This document shows, one piece after another, positions 44,811 to 53,344 of a stretch of DNA of 64,000 nucleotides; position 1 is the stretch's first letter, and each line of letters starts with the position of its first letter. The notes beneath the pieces are model-generated. The model searched no databases and was not told the origin of the DNA. It saw only the letters and a program-made list of their open reading frames with translations. Position numbers and translations under genes: made by a program. This DNA is from an uncultured Lachnospiraceae bacterium (lineage in GTDB: Bacteria > Bacillota > Clostridia > Lachnospirales > Lachnospiraceae). The stretch covers positions 1 through 64,000 of the forward strand of contig URMK01000008.1 in NCBI GenBank assembly GCA_900548905.1, in the 5' to 3' direction.

Positions 44811-45452
44811 ATGAATATAATTGTGAGGTTGGAACAGGAGGAGGATTATAGAAGGGTAGAAGAAATAACGCGGGAAGCTTTTGACGATCCCTACTATCCG
44901 GGCCGGGATAAAAGGAATGATATCGGGTGCCCGTTTGAGCATTGGATGGTGCATGTCCTGCGGGAAAAGGATGGGATTAAGGAATTGAGTTATGTGGCGG
45001 AAGCTGACGGTAAAATAGCCGGGCATGTGATTTACAGCCATGCTTATGTTGAGACACCAGACGGACAGCAGGTTCCGGTGCTTAATTTCGGCCCGCTTAG
45101 TGTTCACCCTTCTTACCAGCGCAAGGGGATAGGTAAGGCATTGATGAGAGAAACTATTGAGCAGGCAAAGGACCAGGGATACGGCGCAATTGTTTTTTTC
45201 GGAAGGCCTGAATATTACCCAAAGCTAGGTTTTGTGGAAGCGGCGGTATTCGGTATAACCGACTGCAGCGGAAATAACTATCCGGAACTTATGGCGATGG
45301 AGTTAAAGAAGGGATATCTTGATTCTGTGGAAGGGAAATATTATGAATCATCCATATATGATGATTCTCTGAATAAAGAAGCTGTCGGGGAGTACGATAA
45401 GCAGTTTCGTTCCGGGGAAGCCGGGAACCCTGCCGGAGCCGTGAAGGAGTAG
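44811..45452 (+). CDS. GNAT-family N-acetyltransferase
   Basis: 213 residues. The acetyl-CoA-binding motif is FGPLSVHPSYQRKGIGKALMRETI (Q/R-x-x-G-x-G/A at about 102-108), followed by VFFGRPEYYPKLGFVEA. The substrate is unknown. It is followed two bases after its stop by a second GNAT gene, suggesting a two-gene unit. Confidence 0.88.
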   Translation: MNIIVRLEQEEDYRRVEEITREAFDDPYYPGRDKRNDIGCPFEHWMVHVLREKDGIKELSYVAEADGKIAGHVIYSHAYVETPDGQQVPVLNFGPLSVHPSYQRKGIGKALMRETIEQAKDQGYGAIVFFGRPEYYPKLGFVEAAVFGITDCSGNNYPELMAMELKKGYLDSVEGKYYESSIYDDSLNKEAVGEYDKQFRSGEAGNPAGAVKE

Positions 45453-45454
45453 CT

Positions 45455-45949
45455 ATGGAGTTTGTAACTATTAAGGAAGATAACAGGAAACTTGCAAATT
45501 CATTTATACGGGAGCATTGGTGTACCACTGAAATGGCATTGCGGGGAAAACTTATTGACATGACCCGGGTAGAGGGAATCATGGCCCTGGATGGGAAACG
45601 GAATATTACCGGGCTTGTAACATATATGATAAGGGACGCTATATGTGAAATAATCTCGCTCGACAGCCTTGAAGAAAACAGGGGAACGGGAACCACTCTG
45701 ATACAGGAGGTAATCCGTATTGCGAAAGAACTGAAATGTGGGAAAATGGAAGTGATTACTACCAATGATAATATAAACGCCCTGCGATTTTATCAGAAAA
45801 GAGGTTTTGACATGGCGGGCTTTTATCATAATTCCCTGGAGGTATCCCGTAGGCTGAAGCCGGAAATCCCCCTGATTGGAGAGAATGGGATTCCATTAAA
45901 ACATGAAATACTATTTGAAATGCTGCTTGATGGGCAGGATACAAGATAG
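45455..45949 (+). CDS. GNAT-family N-acetyltransferase
   Basis: 164 residues. Acetyl-CoA loop ENRGTGTTLIQEVIRIAKE and NINALRFYQKRGFDMAGFY, both standard in the family. It is not closely similar to the preceding GNAT, so they are not a recent duplication. GAAGGAG precedes the ATG. Substrate unknown. Confidence 0.87.
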   Translation: MEFVTIKEDNRKLANSFIREHWCTTEMALRGKLIDMTRVEGIMALDGKRNITGLVTYMIRDAICEIISLDSLEENRGTGTTLIQEVIRIAKELKCGKMEVITTNDNINALRFYQKRGFDMAGFYHNSLEVSRRLKPEIPLIGENGIPLKHEILFEMLLDGQDTR

Positions 45950-45979
45950 GCAGGAGTGATGCCGGGAGCAAAGGAAAAA

Positions 45980-46014
45980 CGGGAGATTTCCGCGCAATTC
46001 TGCGGTATCTCCCG
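45980..46014. terminator. Hairpin between convergent genes
   Basis: CGGGAGAT/ATCTCCCG and inner CCGC/GCGG; an overlapping alternative pairs ATGCCGGGAG with CTCCCGGCAT (45959-46018). No T-run. Confidence 0.65.
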
Positions 46015-46025
46015 GCATAGACAGC

Positions 46026-46490
46026 CTAAAATCTGGATTTTTCATAATTGTAAGCAATGTTTGTCCCTGTTACAACATCTTCGATCTTTTCGATAATAAG
46101 CCAATCATCCATATTTCCCTGATGATCAAACATAAGGGGGGAAAGTTCCTGAACCTCTTCAAATTCAACAAGACACAGGCATTTTTTGTGCCACCGTTCT
46201 TTTTGTTTCTCTGATAAGTTTAGTTTTGCCTGATTTTCTTCCAGTATCCGGCAGATTTCTTCTTCTGTCAGTTTAACATAGTTCTGTACATCCTTAACCT
46301 TCGCTTTGGCAGTAATCATCATGCTCCCTTTTTCCATAAAATAGAGCTCTTCACCCTGAAAGACCCGGCTGTGAGGGATTTTTCTACCGGCGGCGCCTCG
46401 GATTACCATTGTTTTTGTACCGGACAGTATTTTATCCAGAACCCTTTCCCCTTTTTTTCCTGTATTATCGCAATAAACTAAATGTACCAT
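46026..46490 (-). CDS. ASCH/PUA-like domain protein
   Basis: 154 residues. Begins VHLVYCDNTGKKGERVLDKILSGTKTMVIRGAAGRKIP and continues with a basic G-rich turn and SRVFQGEELYFMEKGSMMITAKAKVKDV, typical of small ASCH-like folds proposed to bind RNA or nucleotides. GAGGAGA is six bases before the ATG at 46490, which starts two bases after the AraC-gene stop, so the genes are coupled. Function unknown. Confidence 0.65.
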   Translation of the reverse strand: MVHLVYCDNTGKKGERVLDKILSGTKTMVIRGAAGRKIPHSRVFQGEELYFMEKGSMMITAKAKVKDVQNYVKLTEEEICRILEENQAKLNLSEKQKERWHKKCLCLVEFEEVQELSPLMFDHQGNMDDWLIIEKIEDVVTGTNIAYNYEKSRF

Positions 46491-46491
46491 T

Positions 46492-47370
46492 TCATTTCTC
46501 CTCAATAATAGGTATCCATATCTGACTTAAGTAGTTGTCATCATAACTGTTGCCGGCACTGTACCATTCCAGCTCTGGGCAGTCCGCGTGCCTGAAGGGA
46601 TAGCTAAGCAGCCATTCTTCCGTAAGAAATTTCCAGCCGCTTTGAATGGCCTGCGGGACTGCGCCTTTGCAGTCGAAGACCGCCCAGGTGGCAGCCGGCA
46701 AAATAATTTCCGTATCCTCTATTCCGGCCCGTTGCGAGGATTCCACTGCAATCATGTAATCTATTGCATCAGAAGTTGTCTCATAGCTGCCGAATATACC
46801 ATAAAGACCCTCCGGATTACCTGTATCAAGGGCAAGTAATTCGGCTATGGCGCCGTTTTGCTGGCATTTGTTCCAGAATGCCGGAATGCCGGAGGATTGC
46901 TGTCCATTGCCGTTTATTCCCTCAGCTTTTTTGATTTTCATATGCCTGCCCAGGAGCCGGAATGATGGTCTGTCCACCAATTTCCAGGAATACTGCCGGG
47001 GCAGTGTAATCTGCATTTTGGGGAATACCCGTAATGGGGCATCGGCTTTGCGTGACTGTGCAGGAGAAATACCATGAAACTGCTGAAAGGCTTTGGTGAA
47101 GGATGTTGGTGATTCGTAGCCGTATTTGTAGCTGATATCCACCACTTTGCATTTAGTGCTTTTTATGTCATAGCCGGCCAGGGTCAATTTGCGGAAACGT
47201 ATATAATCGGCAAAGCTGATTCCGTTCATATAGGAAAAAACCTTCTGGAAAAAAGAATAGGAACAGCCGGCAAGCCGGGATATTTCATCCGGTCGAATCG
47301 GTTCTTCCGTTCGCTGCAGGTGGTGCTCCACATAATCAATGATGGATTGTAGTTTTTCCGTCCATTCCAT
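46492..47370 (-). CDS. AraC-family regulator with GyrI-like sensor domain
   Basis: 292 residues. The N-terminal tandem helix-turn-helix (about 10-105) includes EISRLAGCSYSFFQKVFSYMNGISFADYIRFRKL and DISYKYGYESPTSFTKAFQQFHGISPAQSRK. The remainder is a GyrI/Rob-like effector-binding domain (FRLLGRHMKIKKAEG, PAATWAVFDCKGAVPQAIQSGWKFLTEEWLLS). Such proteins respond to small hydrophobic or peptide ligands. AAAGGAGG supports the start at 47370. It is transcribed with the ASCH-like gene. Confidence 0.92.
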   Translation of the reverse strand: MEWTEKLQSIIDYVEHHLQRTEEPIRPDEISRLAGCSYSFFQKVFSYMNGISFADYIRFRKLTLAGYDIKSTKCKVVDISYKYGYESPTSFTKAFQQFHGISPAQSRKADAPLRVFPKMQITLPRQYSWKLVDRPSFRLLGRHMKIKKAEGINGNGQQSSGIPAFWNKCQQNGAIAELLALDTGNPEGLYGIFGSYETTSDAIDYMIAVESSQRAGIEDTEIILPAATWAVFDCKGAVPQAIQSGWKFLTEEWLLSYPFRHADCPELEWYSAGNSYDDNYLSQIWIPIIEEK

Positions 47371-47497
47371 TCTGCTGCCTCCTTTCGTAAATAGTGTATC
47401 CATTTTACCATTAATAATGAGCGGACGCATCTCATTTTACGTACCCGCAGGATAGATAGGCCTGCGGACGGAAGAGTCCCAACAGCTGTCTTTTTTC

Positions 47498-47526
47498 GTA
47501 ACAGTTCAGAAGGACTGAACCGTTAC
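47498..47526. repeat. Short hairpin with GTAACAGTTCAG arms
   Basis: GTAACAGTTCAG (47498-47509) and CTGAACCGTTAC (47515-47526), one mismatch, 5-base loop. It resembles but does not equal the ends of the 53.1-kb element. Confidence 0.55.
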
Positions 47527-47563
47527 CTATTTTCTGAGGGAAAGAAGAGAAAAACGGAAATAC

Positions 47564-47591
47564 TTGACAATGGCTGCAAAGTGTGCATAAT
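47564..47591 (+). promoter_or_regulatory. Aminotransferase gene promoter
   Basis: Consensus TTGACA (47564-47569), 16 bp, CATAAT (47586-47591). The transcript would have a leader of about 175 bases. Confidence 0.8.
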
Positions 47592-47711
47592 ATTATAAGA
47601 AAAAAACCTGTAAGTAGTTATCAACCATGAATCGCGCAAAACAGCATAAAACTGGATAGAAAATTTGTTCGGAGGGAAGTGTCCTTTCCGGCGCTATCAA
47701 TTGTGTGGAAG

Positions 47712-47743
47712 GGGCTGATTTCAAGCAAAATCAGCTCTTTTTT
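47712..47743 (+). terminator. Terminator inside the aminotransferase leader
   Basis: GCTGATTT/AAATCAGC stem with a 6-base loop and a six-T run, ending 33 bases before the start. Upstream, about 47670-47712, CCTTTCC and GGAAGGGG are near-complementary and could form an alternative stem. There is no T-box AGGGTGG motif. Such a leader suggests attenuation by an unidentified signal. Confidence 0.7.
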
Positions 47744-47775
47744 CTATAATTATGAGGAAAAGAAGGAGAAGTGGA

Positions 47776-49062
47776 ATGAAGGCGTACAAAGACAGAAGCA
47801 AGGAAGAACTGCTCACTCTCAAAAATGAACTGGAAGCGGAATACAAGAAGTTTCAGGAATTAGGCTTGAAGCTGGATATGTCCAGAGGAAAGCCGTCGGC
47901 GGAACAGCTCGATATTTCCATGGGAATGATGGATGTTTTAAACAGTTCTACCGATTTGAAGTGCCGTGAAGGAATTGACTGCAGAAACTACGGTGTGATC
48001 GATGGCATTCAGGAAGCAAAGGAACTGCTGGCGGATCTGATTGAGGTACCTGCAGATAAGATTATCATTTACGGGAATTCCAGTTTGAACGTGATGTATG
48101 ATACGGTAGCCCGTTCCATGACTCATGGTGTAATGGGAAGTACGCCCTGGTGCAAGCTGGATAAGGTGAAGTTTTTATGTCCTGTTCCCGGCTATGACCG
48201 GCATTTTGCCATTACCGAATATTTTGGAATTGAAATGGTGAACGTGCCTATGACTCCGGAAGGCCCGGATATGGATATGGTTGAAAAGCTGGTAAGTGAA
48301 GATGCGGCAATCAAAGGAATCTGGTGTGTACCCAAATATTCCAATCCGCAGGGAATTACCTATTCCGACGAAACTGTACGCCGTTTTGCCGGATTGAAGC
48401 CTGCTGCTGAAGATTTCCGTATTTACTGGGATAATGCTTATAATGTACATCACCTTTATGAGGATGATCAGGACAATATCCTTGAAATCCTGTCGGAATG
48501 TGAGAAGGCAGGAAATCCGGATATGGTTTACAAGTTCAGCTCCACCTCCAAAATCAGTTTCCCCGGTTCCGGTGTGGCGGCAATTTCAGCTTCTTATAAT
48601 AACCTGAAGGATATCAAGAAGCAGATGTCCATCCAGACCATCGGCCATGATAAGCTGAACCAGCTGCGTCATGTGAGATATTTCGGGAATCTGGATGGAA
48701 TCAAGGTTCATATGATGAAGCATGCAGCAATTATGCGTCCCAAATTTGAGACAGTCCTGGATATTCTTGAGACAGAACTGAGCGGTCTGGAAATCGGTTC
48801 CTGGCTGAAGCCCAAAGGAGGTTATTTTATCTCCTTTGATGCGCTGGACGGCTGCGCCAAGGCTATTGTGGCAAAGGCTAAAGCGGCTGGTGTGGTTATG
48901 ACCGGTGCTGGGGCAACCTACCCTTATGGCCAGGATCCGCACGACAGTAATATACGTATTGCTCCTTCCTTCCCTCCTATGGAAGAGCTGCTTCAGGCAA
49001 CCAGGTTGTTTGTACTCTGCGTGAAGCTGGTAAGTGTTGATAAGCTTTTGGAAAGTAAATAA
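47776..49062 (+). CDS. PLP-dependent aminotransferase, aspartate-aminotransferase-like class I
   Basis: 428 residues. KLDMSRGKPSAEQLD at the start is typical of a Clostridia aminotransferase subgroup; the PLP-binding region includes YGNSSLNVMYD, WDNAYNVHH, and the likely Schiff-base Lys in KFSSTSKISFPGSG. It transfers an amino group between amino acids and 2-oxoacids; aspartate or a related amino acid is most likely. The ATG at 47776 is behind AAGGAG. It is single and preceded by an attenuator-like leader. Confidence 0.9.
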   Translation: MKAYKDRSKEELLTLKNELEAEYKKFQELGLKLDMSRGKPSAEQLDISMGMMDVLNSSTDLKCREGIDCRNYGVIDGIQEAKELLADLIEVPADKIIIYGNSSLNVMYDTVARSMTHGVMGSTPWCKLDKVKFLCPVPGYDRHFAITEYFGIEMVNVPMTPEGPDMDMVEKLVSEDAAIKGIWCVPKYSNPQGITYSDETVRRFAGLKPAAEDFRIYWDNAYNVHHLYEDDQDNILEILSECEKAGNPDMVYKFSSTSKISFPGSGVAAISASYNNLKDIKKQMSIQTIGHDKLNQLRHVRYFGNLDGIKVHMMKHAAIMRPKFETVLDILETELSGLEIGSWLKPKGGYFISFDALDGCAKAIVAKAKAAGVVMTGAGATYPYGQDPHDSNIRIAPSFPPMEELLQATRLFVLCVKLVSVDKLLESK

Positions 49063-49072
49063 TAAATGGATT

Positions 49073-49106
49073 ACACCGGGCTCATTTTATGTGCCCGGTG
49101 TTTTTT
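49073..49106. terminator. Terminator after the aminotransferase gene
   Basis: ACACCGGGC/GCCCGGTGT with an 11-base loop and T-run, between convergent genes. Confidence 0.88.
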
Positions 49107-49131
49107 ATCTGCTATGTTTCGGGAAATTTCC

Positions 49132-51579
49132 TTATTCCCGCTCTTTTAAAACCTGGGCCGGATTCATTGCTTTAATTTTTTTGAACAGGAGTGTACGGAT
49201 TATTGCGTAGCATAATAGGATTCCGCCATAAACAAGGGGATAAAGGGAAGGAGACCAGGATAAATCAATACCGCAGGCTATGTTGGCAATAAATGACGGA
49301 TATATGGTATCCATGAGCAACTTGGCAATAGGAAGCATAACCAGGGCGCCCGCCGCAATGAGAAGGAAGCTGCCGTCCAGATACAGCTTTCTAAGTTCTT
49401 TGCTGCGGTAACCGAAAATTTTCATGAGAGAGATACTGTAGCCGGAACGGTCAGTCATCACCTTCATCATCTGATACAGAACAATAAGGAAAACCAGTGC
49501 GGAAACCGTTATCAGCATGGTCATAAGCGGTTTCATGATTTCCATGAAAATATCGGAACTTTTTTCCACATCTTCTTTTGTGGATACCGCATATAAGCGG
49601 CCCGGTTCAATATCCAGGGGGGTATCAGAGTATACTGCATTGTAATAATTATCATCCCGGAGGAACAGGGAACGCATGCTGCCGATATCCATGAAACAGC
49701 ACAGGCCGGTGGAATAGGGCACGATTTCCGTTACGGTAAAGCCATATAGCAGTTCATTTACATCATCCTTCAATATCAGTTCGTCTCCTGGTGATAATCC
49801 GTATTTGGACGCAACGGAAGAAGAGATACAGATTTCATTTTTCCTTGTTTCGGAAAAAGAAGGGAAAAAAGGGTTATCATCCGTCAGGCCTATAATACGG
49901 ATTTCCATAGGAACCCCCACGACATTTTTTTTCAAACCTTCTATATATGCCGGATAGCCCCCTTCCGGGACAGCTTCGGACGGATACTTGTATTGATATA
50001 AAAAGGCGTAAAGGGTATCGGCAGTATTTTGAAGCTTTACGTTGCGGCATAACGAATAACAGTTCAGGCCCAGAATTAATATCAGCAGGGAAACAAACAT
50101 TCCTGCCAGTATAGCAAAACTGCTGCGTCGTTCCCTCATAAGCTGCCGAATTTGAAAAGTTCTGAAATAAGACAGACGGCGGATAGTGACAGATTTTCCT
50201 TTTCCTCCGGCAGGTTCTTTTCGAAGAAGGGAGAGGGCGCTCCTGCCCAGCTTTTTTTGAATCAGAATCCGGGTTACGGCAAAAGCGGTTAGAGGCGGCA
50301 GCAGAAGACCATAAGCGAGAAGCCAGAGGCTGTAACAGGTATCTGCAGCCGGAGTGGAGTAATAAGTATAGGATTCCCCGGTCATCATGGAAATTCCCAT
50401 CCGGGAGTAGCCCAGAGCCGTACCGGCGGAGCCCCCGAGAAGGCACAGCAGTACCGGAAGCATAGTATAATGCCGGAGCAGCTGTTTCTTTTTCAGTCCC
50501 AGTGCATAGAGGGCACCGATGATGGTACTTTCCTGGTCAATGGAATGTATGATAAAGACGGAGATACAAAAGGTAATCAGGATGAGCACGATAATCCCGG
50601 CCATCATCCCGATTTTTATATTGGTTTCCAAATCCCGTTCGGCCGCTTTTATACGCGGATTGTCCTCTTGTCTTATAAAATCTGTCAGATTTTCCATTTC
50701 TTCAGGAAAGGTTCGGCTGATGAGCGTCTCCGCCTCTGCCTGGAACTCTGCCGCTGCATAGGCAAATGCTTCAGGACTGCCTGAAAGGGTACCGGCTTCC
50801 TTAAGAAGCCCCTCCAGGCTATCGGACAGGGCATCTCGATTCTTCCTTTCTCTTTGTACCAGTTCCTGGAAAAAAGGATCTTTTACCTCATCAGGATTAA
50901 TCCTGATTTCCATAAGAAGATCTTTCAGCTGCAGGTGAGTCATGCTTTTGCCAAGAAGATAGCTGTAACGGTATTCTTCTGCCTGAACGGCTTTTCCTCC
51001 GGCAAGCATTTCATCATAGGCGCCGGGAATAACAAAGGCGGTGCCGAAAACCTTGCCGTCCGATGACATGTCGGACATATTCTGCAGACAGTATTCATAA
51101 TCGGCACTGGTACCGATGCCGGTGACAGTATAATCAGTTCCGCCTATTTGTATGGTGTCGCCAAGAGAAAGATCATGGGCGGCAGCATAGAGCCGCTCCA
51201 CAACGATTTCCCCCTTAGTATGAGCCAGGGAACCCTCCGACAGTTCCGCCAGATTGATAGTTTCCCGGTTTTTCATGATCCGGAGTGTGGAACCGTCCTC
51301 CATCAGAAAATCAAGATGGAAACATTCTTCCAGGAGAATTCCCTTATTCTCCAGTTTGCGGAGACTGGTTTCTGTCAGCGGTACAAATACACTGAACTGC
51401 CCATCCTCCAGGCGGGCGGCTTCTGCCTTTTTATTAACAGTATCAATTACACTTACTGCGGAGCCAATGGTGCCCACCACAATAAACATACAGAGGATGA
51501 TGAGTAAAAGCAGGGCCATATAGCGGAAAAAGTTAGTTTTTATATCCCGCAAAGTACGTCTGAGCAATAGTTTCTGCAT
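49132..51579 (-). CDS. ABC transporter permease, two-FtsX-domain type
   Basis: 815 residues. The N-terminal helix (about 18-40) follows RRTLRDIKTNFFRYMA; a large extracellular domain, then helices near 335-360, 385-400 and 420-440 (first FtsX domain), another N-anchor near 500, a second extracellular segment and the last FtsX domain (about 690-810, SLMKIFGYRSKELRKLYLDG). Long FtsX permeases of this type export antimicrobial peptides or lipids, or transmit signals. The stop is 25 bp beyond the terminator. It follows its ATPase gene by 11 bp, in one operon. Confidence 0.88.
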   Translation of the reverse strand: MQKLLLRRTLRDIKTNFFRYMALLLLIILCMFIVVGTIGSAVSVIDTVNKKAEAARLEDGQFSVFVPLTETSLRKLENKGILLEECFHLDFLMEDGSTLRIMKNRETINLAELSEGSLAHTKGEIVVERLYAAAHDLSLGDTIQIGGTDYTVTGIGTSADYEYCLQNMSDMSSDGKVFGTAFVIPGAYDEMLAGGKAVQAEEYRYSYLLGKSMTHLQLKDLLMEIRINPDEVKDPFFQELVQRERKNRDALSDSLEGLLKEAGTLSGSPEAFAYAAAEFQAEAETLISRTFPEEMENLTDFIRQEDNPRIKAAERDLETNIKIGMMAGIIVLILITFCISVFIIHSIDQESTIIGALYALGLKKKQLLRHYTMLPVLLCLLGGSAGTALGYSRMGISMMTGESYTYYSTPAADTCYSLWLLAYGLLLPPLTAFAVTRILIQKKLGRSALSLLRKEPAGGKGKSVTIRRLSYFRTFQIRQLMRERRSSFAILAGMFVSLLILILGLNCYSLCRNVKLQNTADTLYAFLYQYKYPSEAVPEGGYPAYIEGLKKNVVGVPMEIRIIGLTDDNPFFPSFSETRKNEICISSSVASKYGLSPGDELILKDDVNELLYGFTVTEIVPYSTGLCCFMDIGSMRSLFLRDDNYYNAVYSDTPLDIEPGRLYAVSTKEDVEKSSDIFMEIMKPLMTMLITVSALVFLIVLYQMMKVMTDRSGYSISLMKIFGYRSKELRKLYLDGSFLLIAAGALVMLPIAKLLMDTIYPSFIANIACGIDLSWSPSLYPLVYGGILLCYAIIRTLLFKKIKAMNPAQVLKERE

Positions 51580-51590
51580 CTGTAATCCTC

Positions 51591-52289
51591 CTACCAGGTG
51601 AGTGAGGAAGCCGGTATCCGGACCTCATTGTCATATTCTTTGTAAATTTGCCCGTCCTTTATCTGAATCACCTTATCGGCCATACCCCGGATGGCATCAT
51701 TATGGGTGACAAGCAGCATTGTGGTGCCGTACCTTTGATTGATTTCCTCCAGTAGTACCAGGATTTCCTTGGCTGTTTTGGAATCCAACGCACCTGTGGG
51801 TTCGTCACACAGCAGCAGTCCGGGATTTTTAATAAGTGCTCTGGCAATGGCGCAGCGCTGCTGTTGACCGCCTGACAGCTGGGATGGGAATTTATTTCTG
51901 TGCTCTGTAAGCCCCAGCGTATCCAGAAGCTCCTGCATGGCAAGCGGTGTCCGTGACAGGTAACCGCATACCTGGATGTTTTCTTCTGTCGTGAGGTCGG
52001 GGATCAAATTATAAAACTGGAACACAAACCCCAGGGTATCCCTCCTGTAATCAGCCAGTTCCTCCGGTTTCAGACGAGTGATTTCTTTCCCGTCAATACA
52101 AATATGTCCGCTGTCCACAGTGTCAAGGCCGCCCAGGGCATTTAACAAGGTGGATTTGCCGGAACCGGAGGGACCCAGTATCACGCAGATCCGGCCCCGG
52201 TCTATCCGGGTGCTGACTCCGTTCAGTACCCGGACAAAACCGCCTCCCTCGCCGTAGCTTTTTCTTATGTCATTGACTTCCACAAACAT
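51591..52289 (-). CDS. ABC transporter ATP-binding protein
   Basis: 232 residues with Walker A GPSGSGKST (about 38-46), signature LSGGQQQR, Walker B LLLCDEPTGALD and H-loop VTHND, the pattern of MacB/LolD/BceA ATPases. It is the partner of the FtsX permease downstream. GGGAGG precedes the ATG. TetR-type operator sites lie just upstream, so expression is probably controlled by the next gene. Confidence 0.95.
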   Translation of the reverse strand: MFVEVNDIRKSYGEGGGFVRVLNGVSTRIDRGRICVILGPSGSGKSTLLNALGGLDTVDSGHICIDGKEITRLKPEELADYRRDTLGFVFQFYNLIPDLTTEENIQVCGYLSRTPLAMQELLDTLGLTEHRNKFPSQLSGGQQQRCAIARALIKNPGLLLCDEPTGALDSKTAKEILVLLEEINQRYGTTMLLVTHNDAIRGMADKVIQIKDGQIYKEYDNEVRIPASSLTW

Positions 52290-52307
52290 AAAATTACCTC
52301 CCTTTAA

Positions 52308-52337
52308 TAAATAACAGTGTTATGTAAATGTTATTTA
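52308..52337. promoter_or_regulatory. TetR-type operator before the ABC operon
   Basis: ATAACA-G-TGTTAT (52311-52323), a perfect odd-centred palindrome, plus an additional TGTTATTTA half-site (52329-52337) that is the inverse of TAAATAACA at 52308-52316. The core matches the site at the TetR gene promoter. Confidence 0.75.
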
Positions 52338-52359
52338 AAAAGGACCATTACGGCCCTTT

Positions 52360-53001
52360 TTATAATTGAATACCGGTATCCGGAAGAACGGAGAGAAATC
52401 CGCCCCGGAGAATCCGTATCATAATTTTCAGCTGTTCTTTTGATTGCGTTTTATCCAGATCATGGGAAAGGATATGCAGCACAGCGTCTATCTGAAGATG
52501 GGAAAACCAATGAATGGTACATTCATTAAAAATCCGGCTTTCCGGAAGTTTCGGATGGGCAAGGGTGAGAAGAAGCAGCATTTGCTCATCCATCATCCGT
52601 ATAAGGCGGTCGAAAAAAGACGTCACCAGAGGATGCTCCCGGTTGCTTAAAACAATACGGCAGATTTCCTGATTGGCAAAGTAGAGCTCAAAGAATTCAT
52701 CCGCTATCCGGAAATCCTCCGATTCCCCCTTGGCGATATTCACGTCGGGACTATTCTGTTCCATTTCATAGTGCGTTTCCATAAGCTTCAGAAGGCGATC
52801 GGTAACAGGGGCGATCACATTCCTGAACAGATCTTCCTTATCCCGGAAGAAAAAATAAAGTGCCCCGGTGGTTACATCTGCCCTGGCACATATCCGGCGC
52901 AGAGAAGCCTTCTCAAATCCATATTCCCCGAATTCACTGACTGCGGACTGCAGCAGCCTTGATTTGGTTTCCTCCGGTATCGTACCTGAACGTCTGGTCA
53001 T
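52360..53001 (-). CDS. TetR-family regulator of the ABC operon
   Basis: 213 residues. HTH (about 10-55): TKSRLLQSAVSEFGEYGFEKASLRRICARADVTTGALYFFFRDKEDLF, a canonical TetR sequence. The C-terminal domain is unassigned. ACAGGAGGA precedes the ATG. It is transcribed in the same direction as, and just upstream of, the ABC operon, with one operator covering its own -10 and another before the ATPase gene. Confidence 0.92.
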   Translation of the reverse strand: MTRRSGTIPEETKSRLLQSAVSEFGEYGFEKASLRRICARADVTTGALYFFFRDKEDLFRNVIAPVTDRLLKLMETHYEMEQNSPDVNIAKGESEDFRIADEFFELYFANQEICRIVLSNREHPLVTSFFDRLIRMMDEQMLLLLTLAHPKLPESRIFNECTIHWFSHLQIDAVLHILSHDLDKTQSKEQLKIMIRILRGGFLSVLPDTGIQL

Positions 53002-53062
53002 CTATCCTCCTGTCCGCCCGTCTTCGGACTTTTCTTTTGTCCGTGGAAGAAGCTGAATATAA

Positions 53063-53106
53063 TAAAATAACACTGTTATTTTAACTTTATTCCCGGACTT
53101 TGTCAA
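53063..53106 (-). promoter_or_regulatory. TetR gene promoter overlapped by its operator
   Basis: Minus strand TTGACA (53101-53106), 17 bp, TAAAAT (53078-53083). A perfect 21-bp odd-centred palindrome built on AAATAACA/TGTTATTT (53063-53083) covers the -10. Binding there would block transcription, which fits negative autoregulation. Confidence 0.85.
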
Positions 53107-53135
53107 CTGCATTGTTTATTTTTCTGTAAAAAGAA

Positions 53136-53284
53136 GTATAATGGTTACTGTTCACTCAGTACTGTGCATTTACTGCACAGTACGTGAGAAAGTGATTCAA
53201 GGGTGTATAAAGCCTATCGCCGAAGGCGATTTTAAATGGATTTATGCATGTTACTGGTCACGGAGTGAACAGTAACGTATAATG
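53136..53284. mobile_element. MITE-like element with target-site duplication
   Basis: 133 bp (53144-53276) bounded by perfect 14-bp inverted repeats GTTACTGTTCACTC and GAGTGAACAGTAAC, and flanked by identical 8-bp GTATAATG (53136-53143 and 53277-53284). Inside are two more perfect hairpins, GTACTGTGCA/TGCACAGTAC (53159-53183) and ATCGCC/GGCGAT (53216-53230). No coding capacity. This is the signature of a non-autonomous transposon moved by a transposase elsewhere. Confidence 0.9.
53255..53283 (+). promoter_or_regulatory. Possible promoter created by the MITE
   Basis: TGGTCA inside the element (53255-53260) is 17 bp from TATAAT (53278-53283) in the right target duplication, 61 bp before the amidohydrolase start. 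The original TATAAT copy is at 53137-53142. Confidence 0.5.
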
Positions 53285-53344
53285 AAAGCAATGAGTTGTC
53301 CATGAGGGGAAAATAATCTGCCAGAGAACAGAACGGAGGCATAT

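Noticed and set aside
47498..47526. Second copy of the 53-kb MITE
   Set aside because: The GTAACAGTTCAG arms resemble the MITE ends but read differently (GTAAC rather than GTTAC first), there is no internal sequence and no target duplication.
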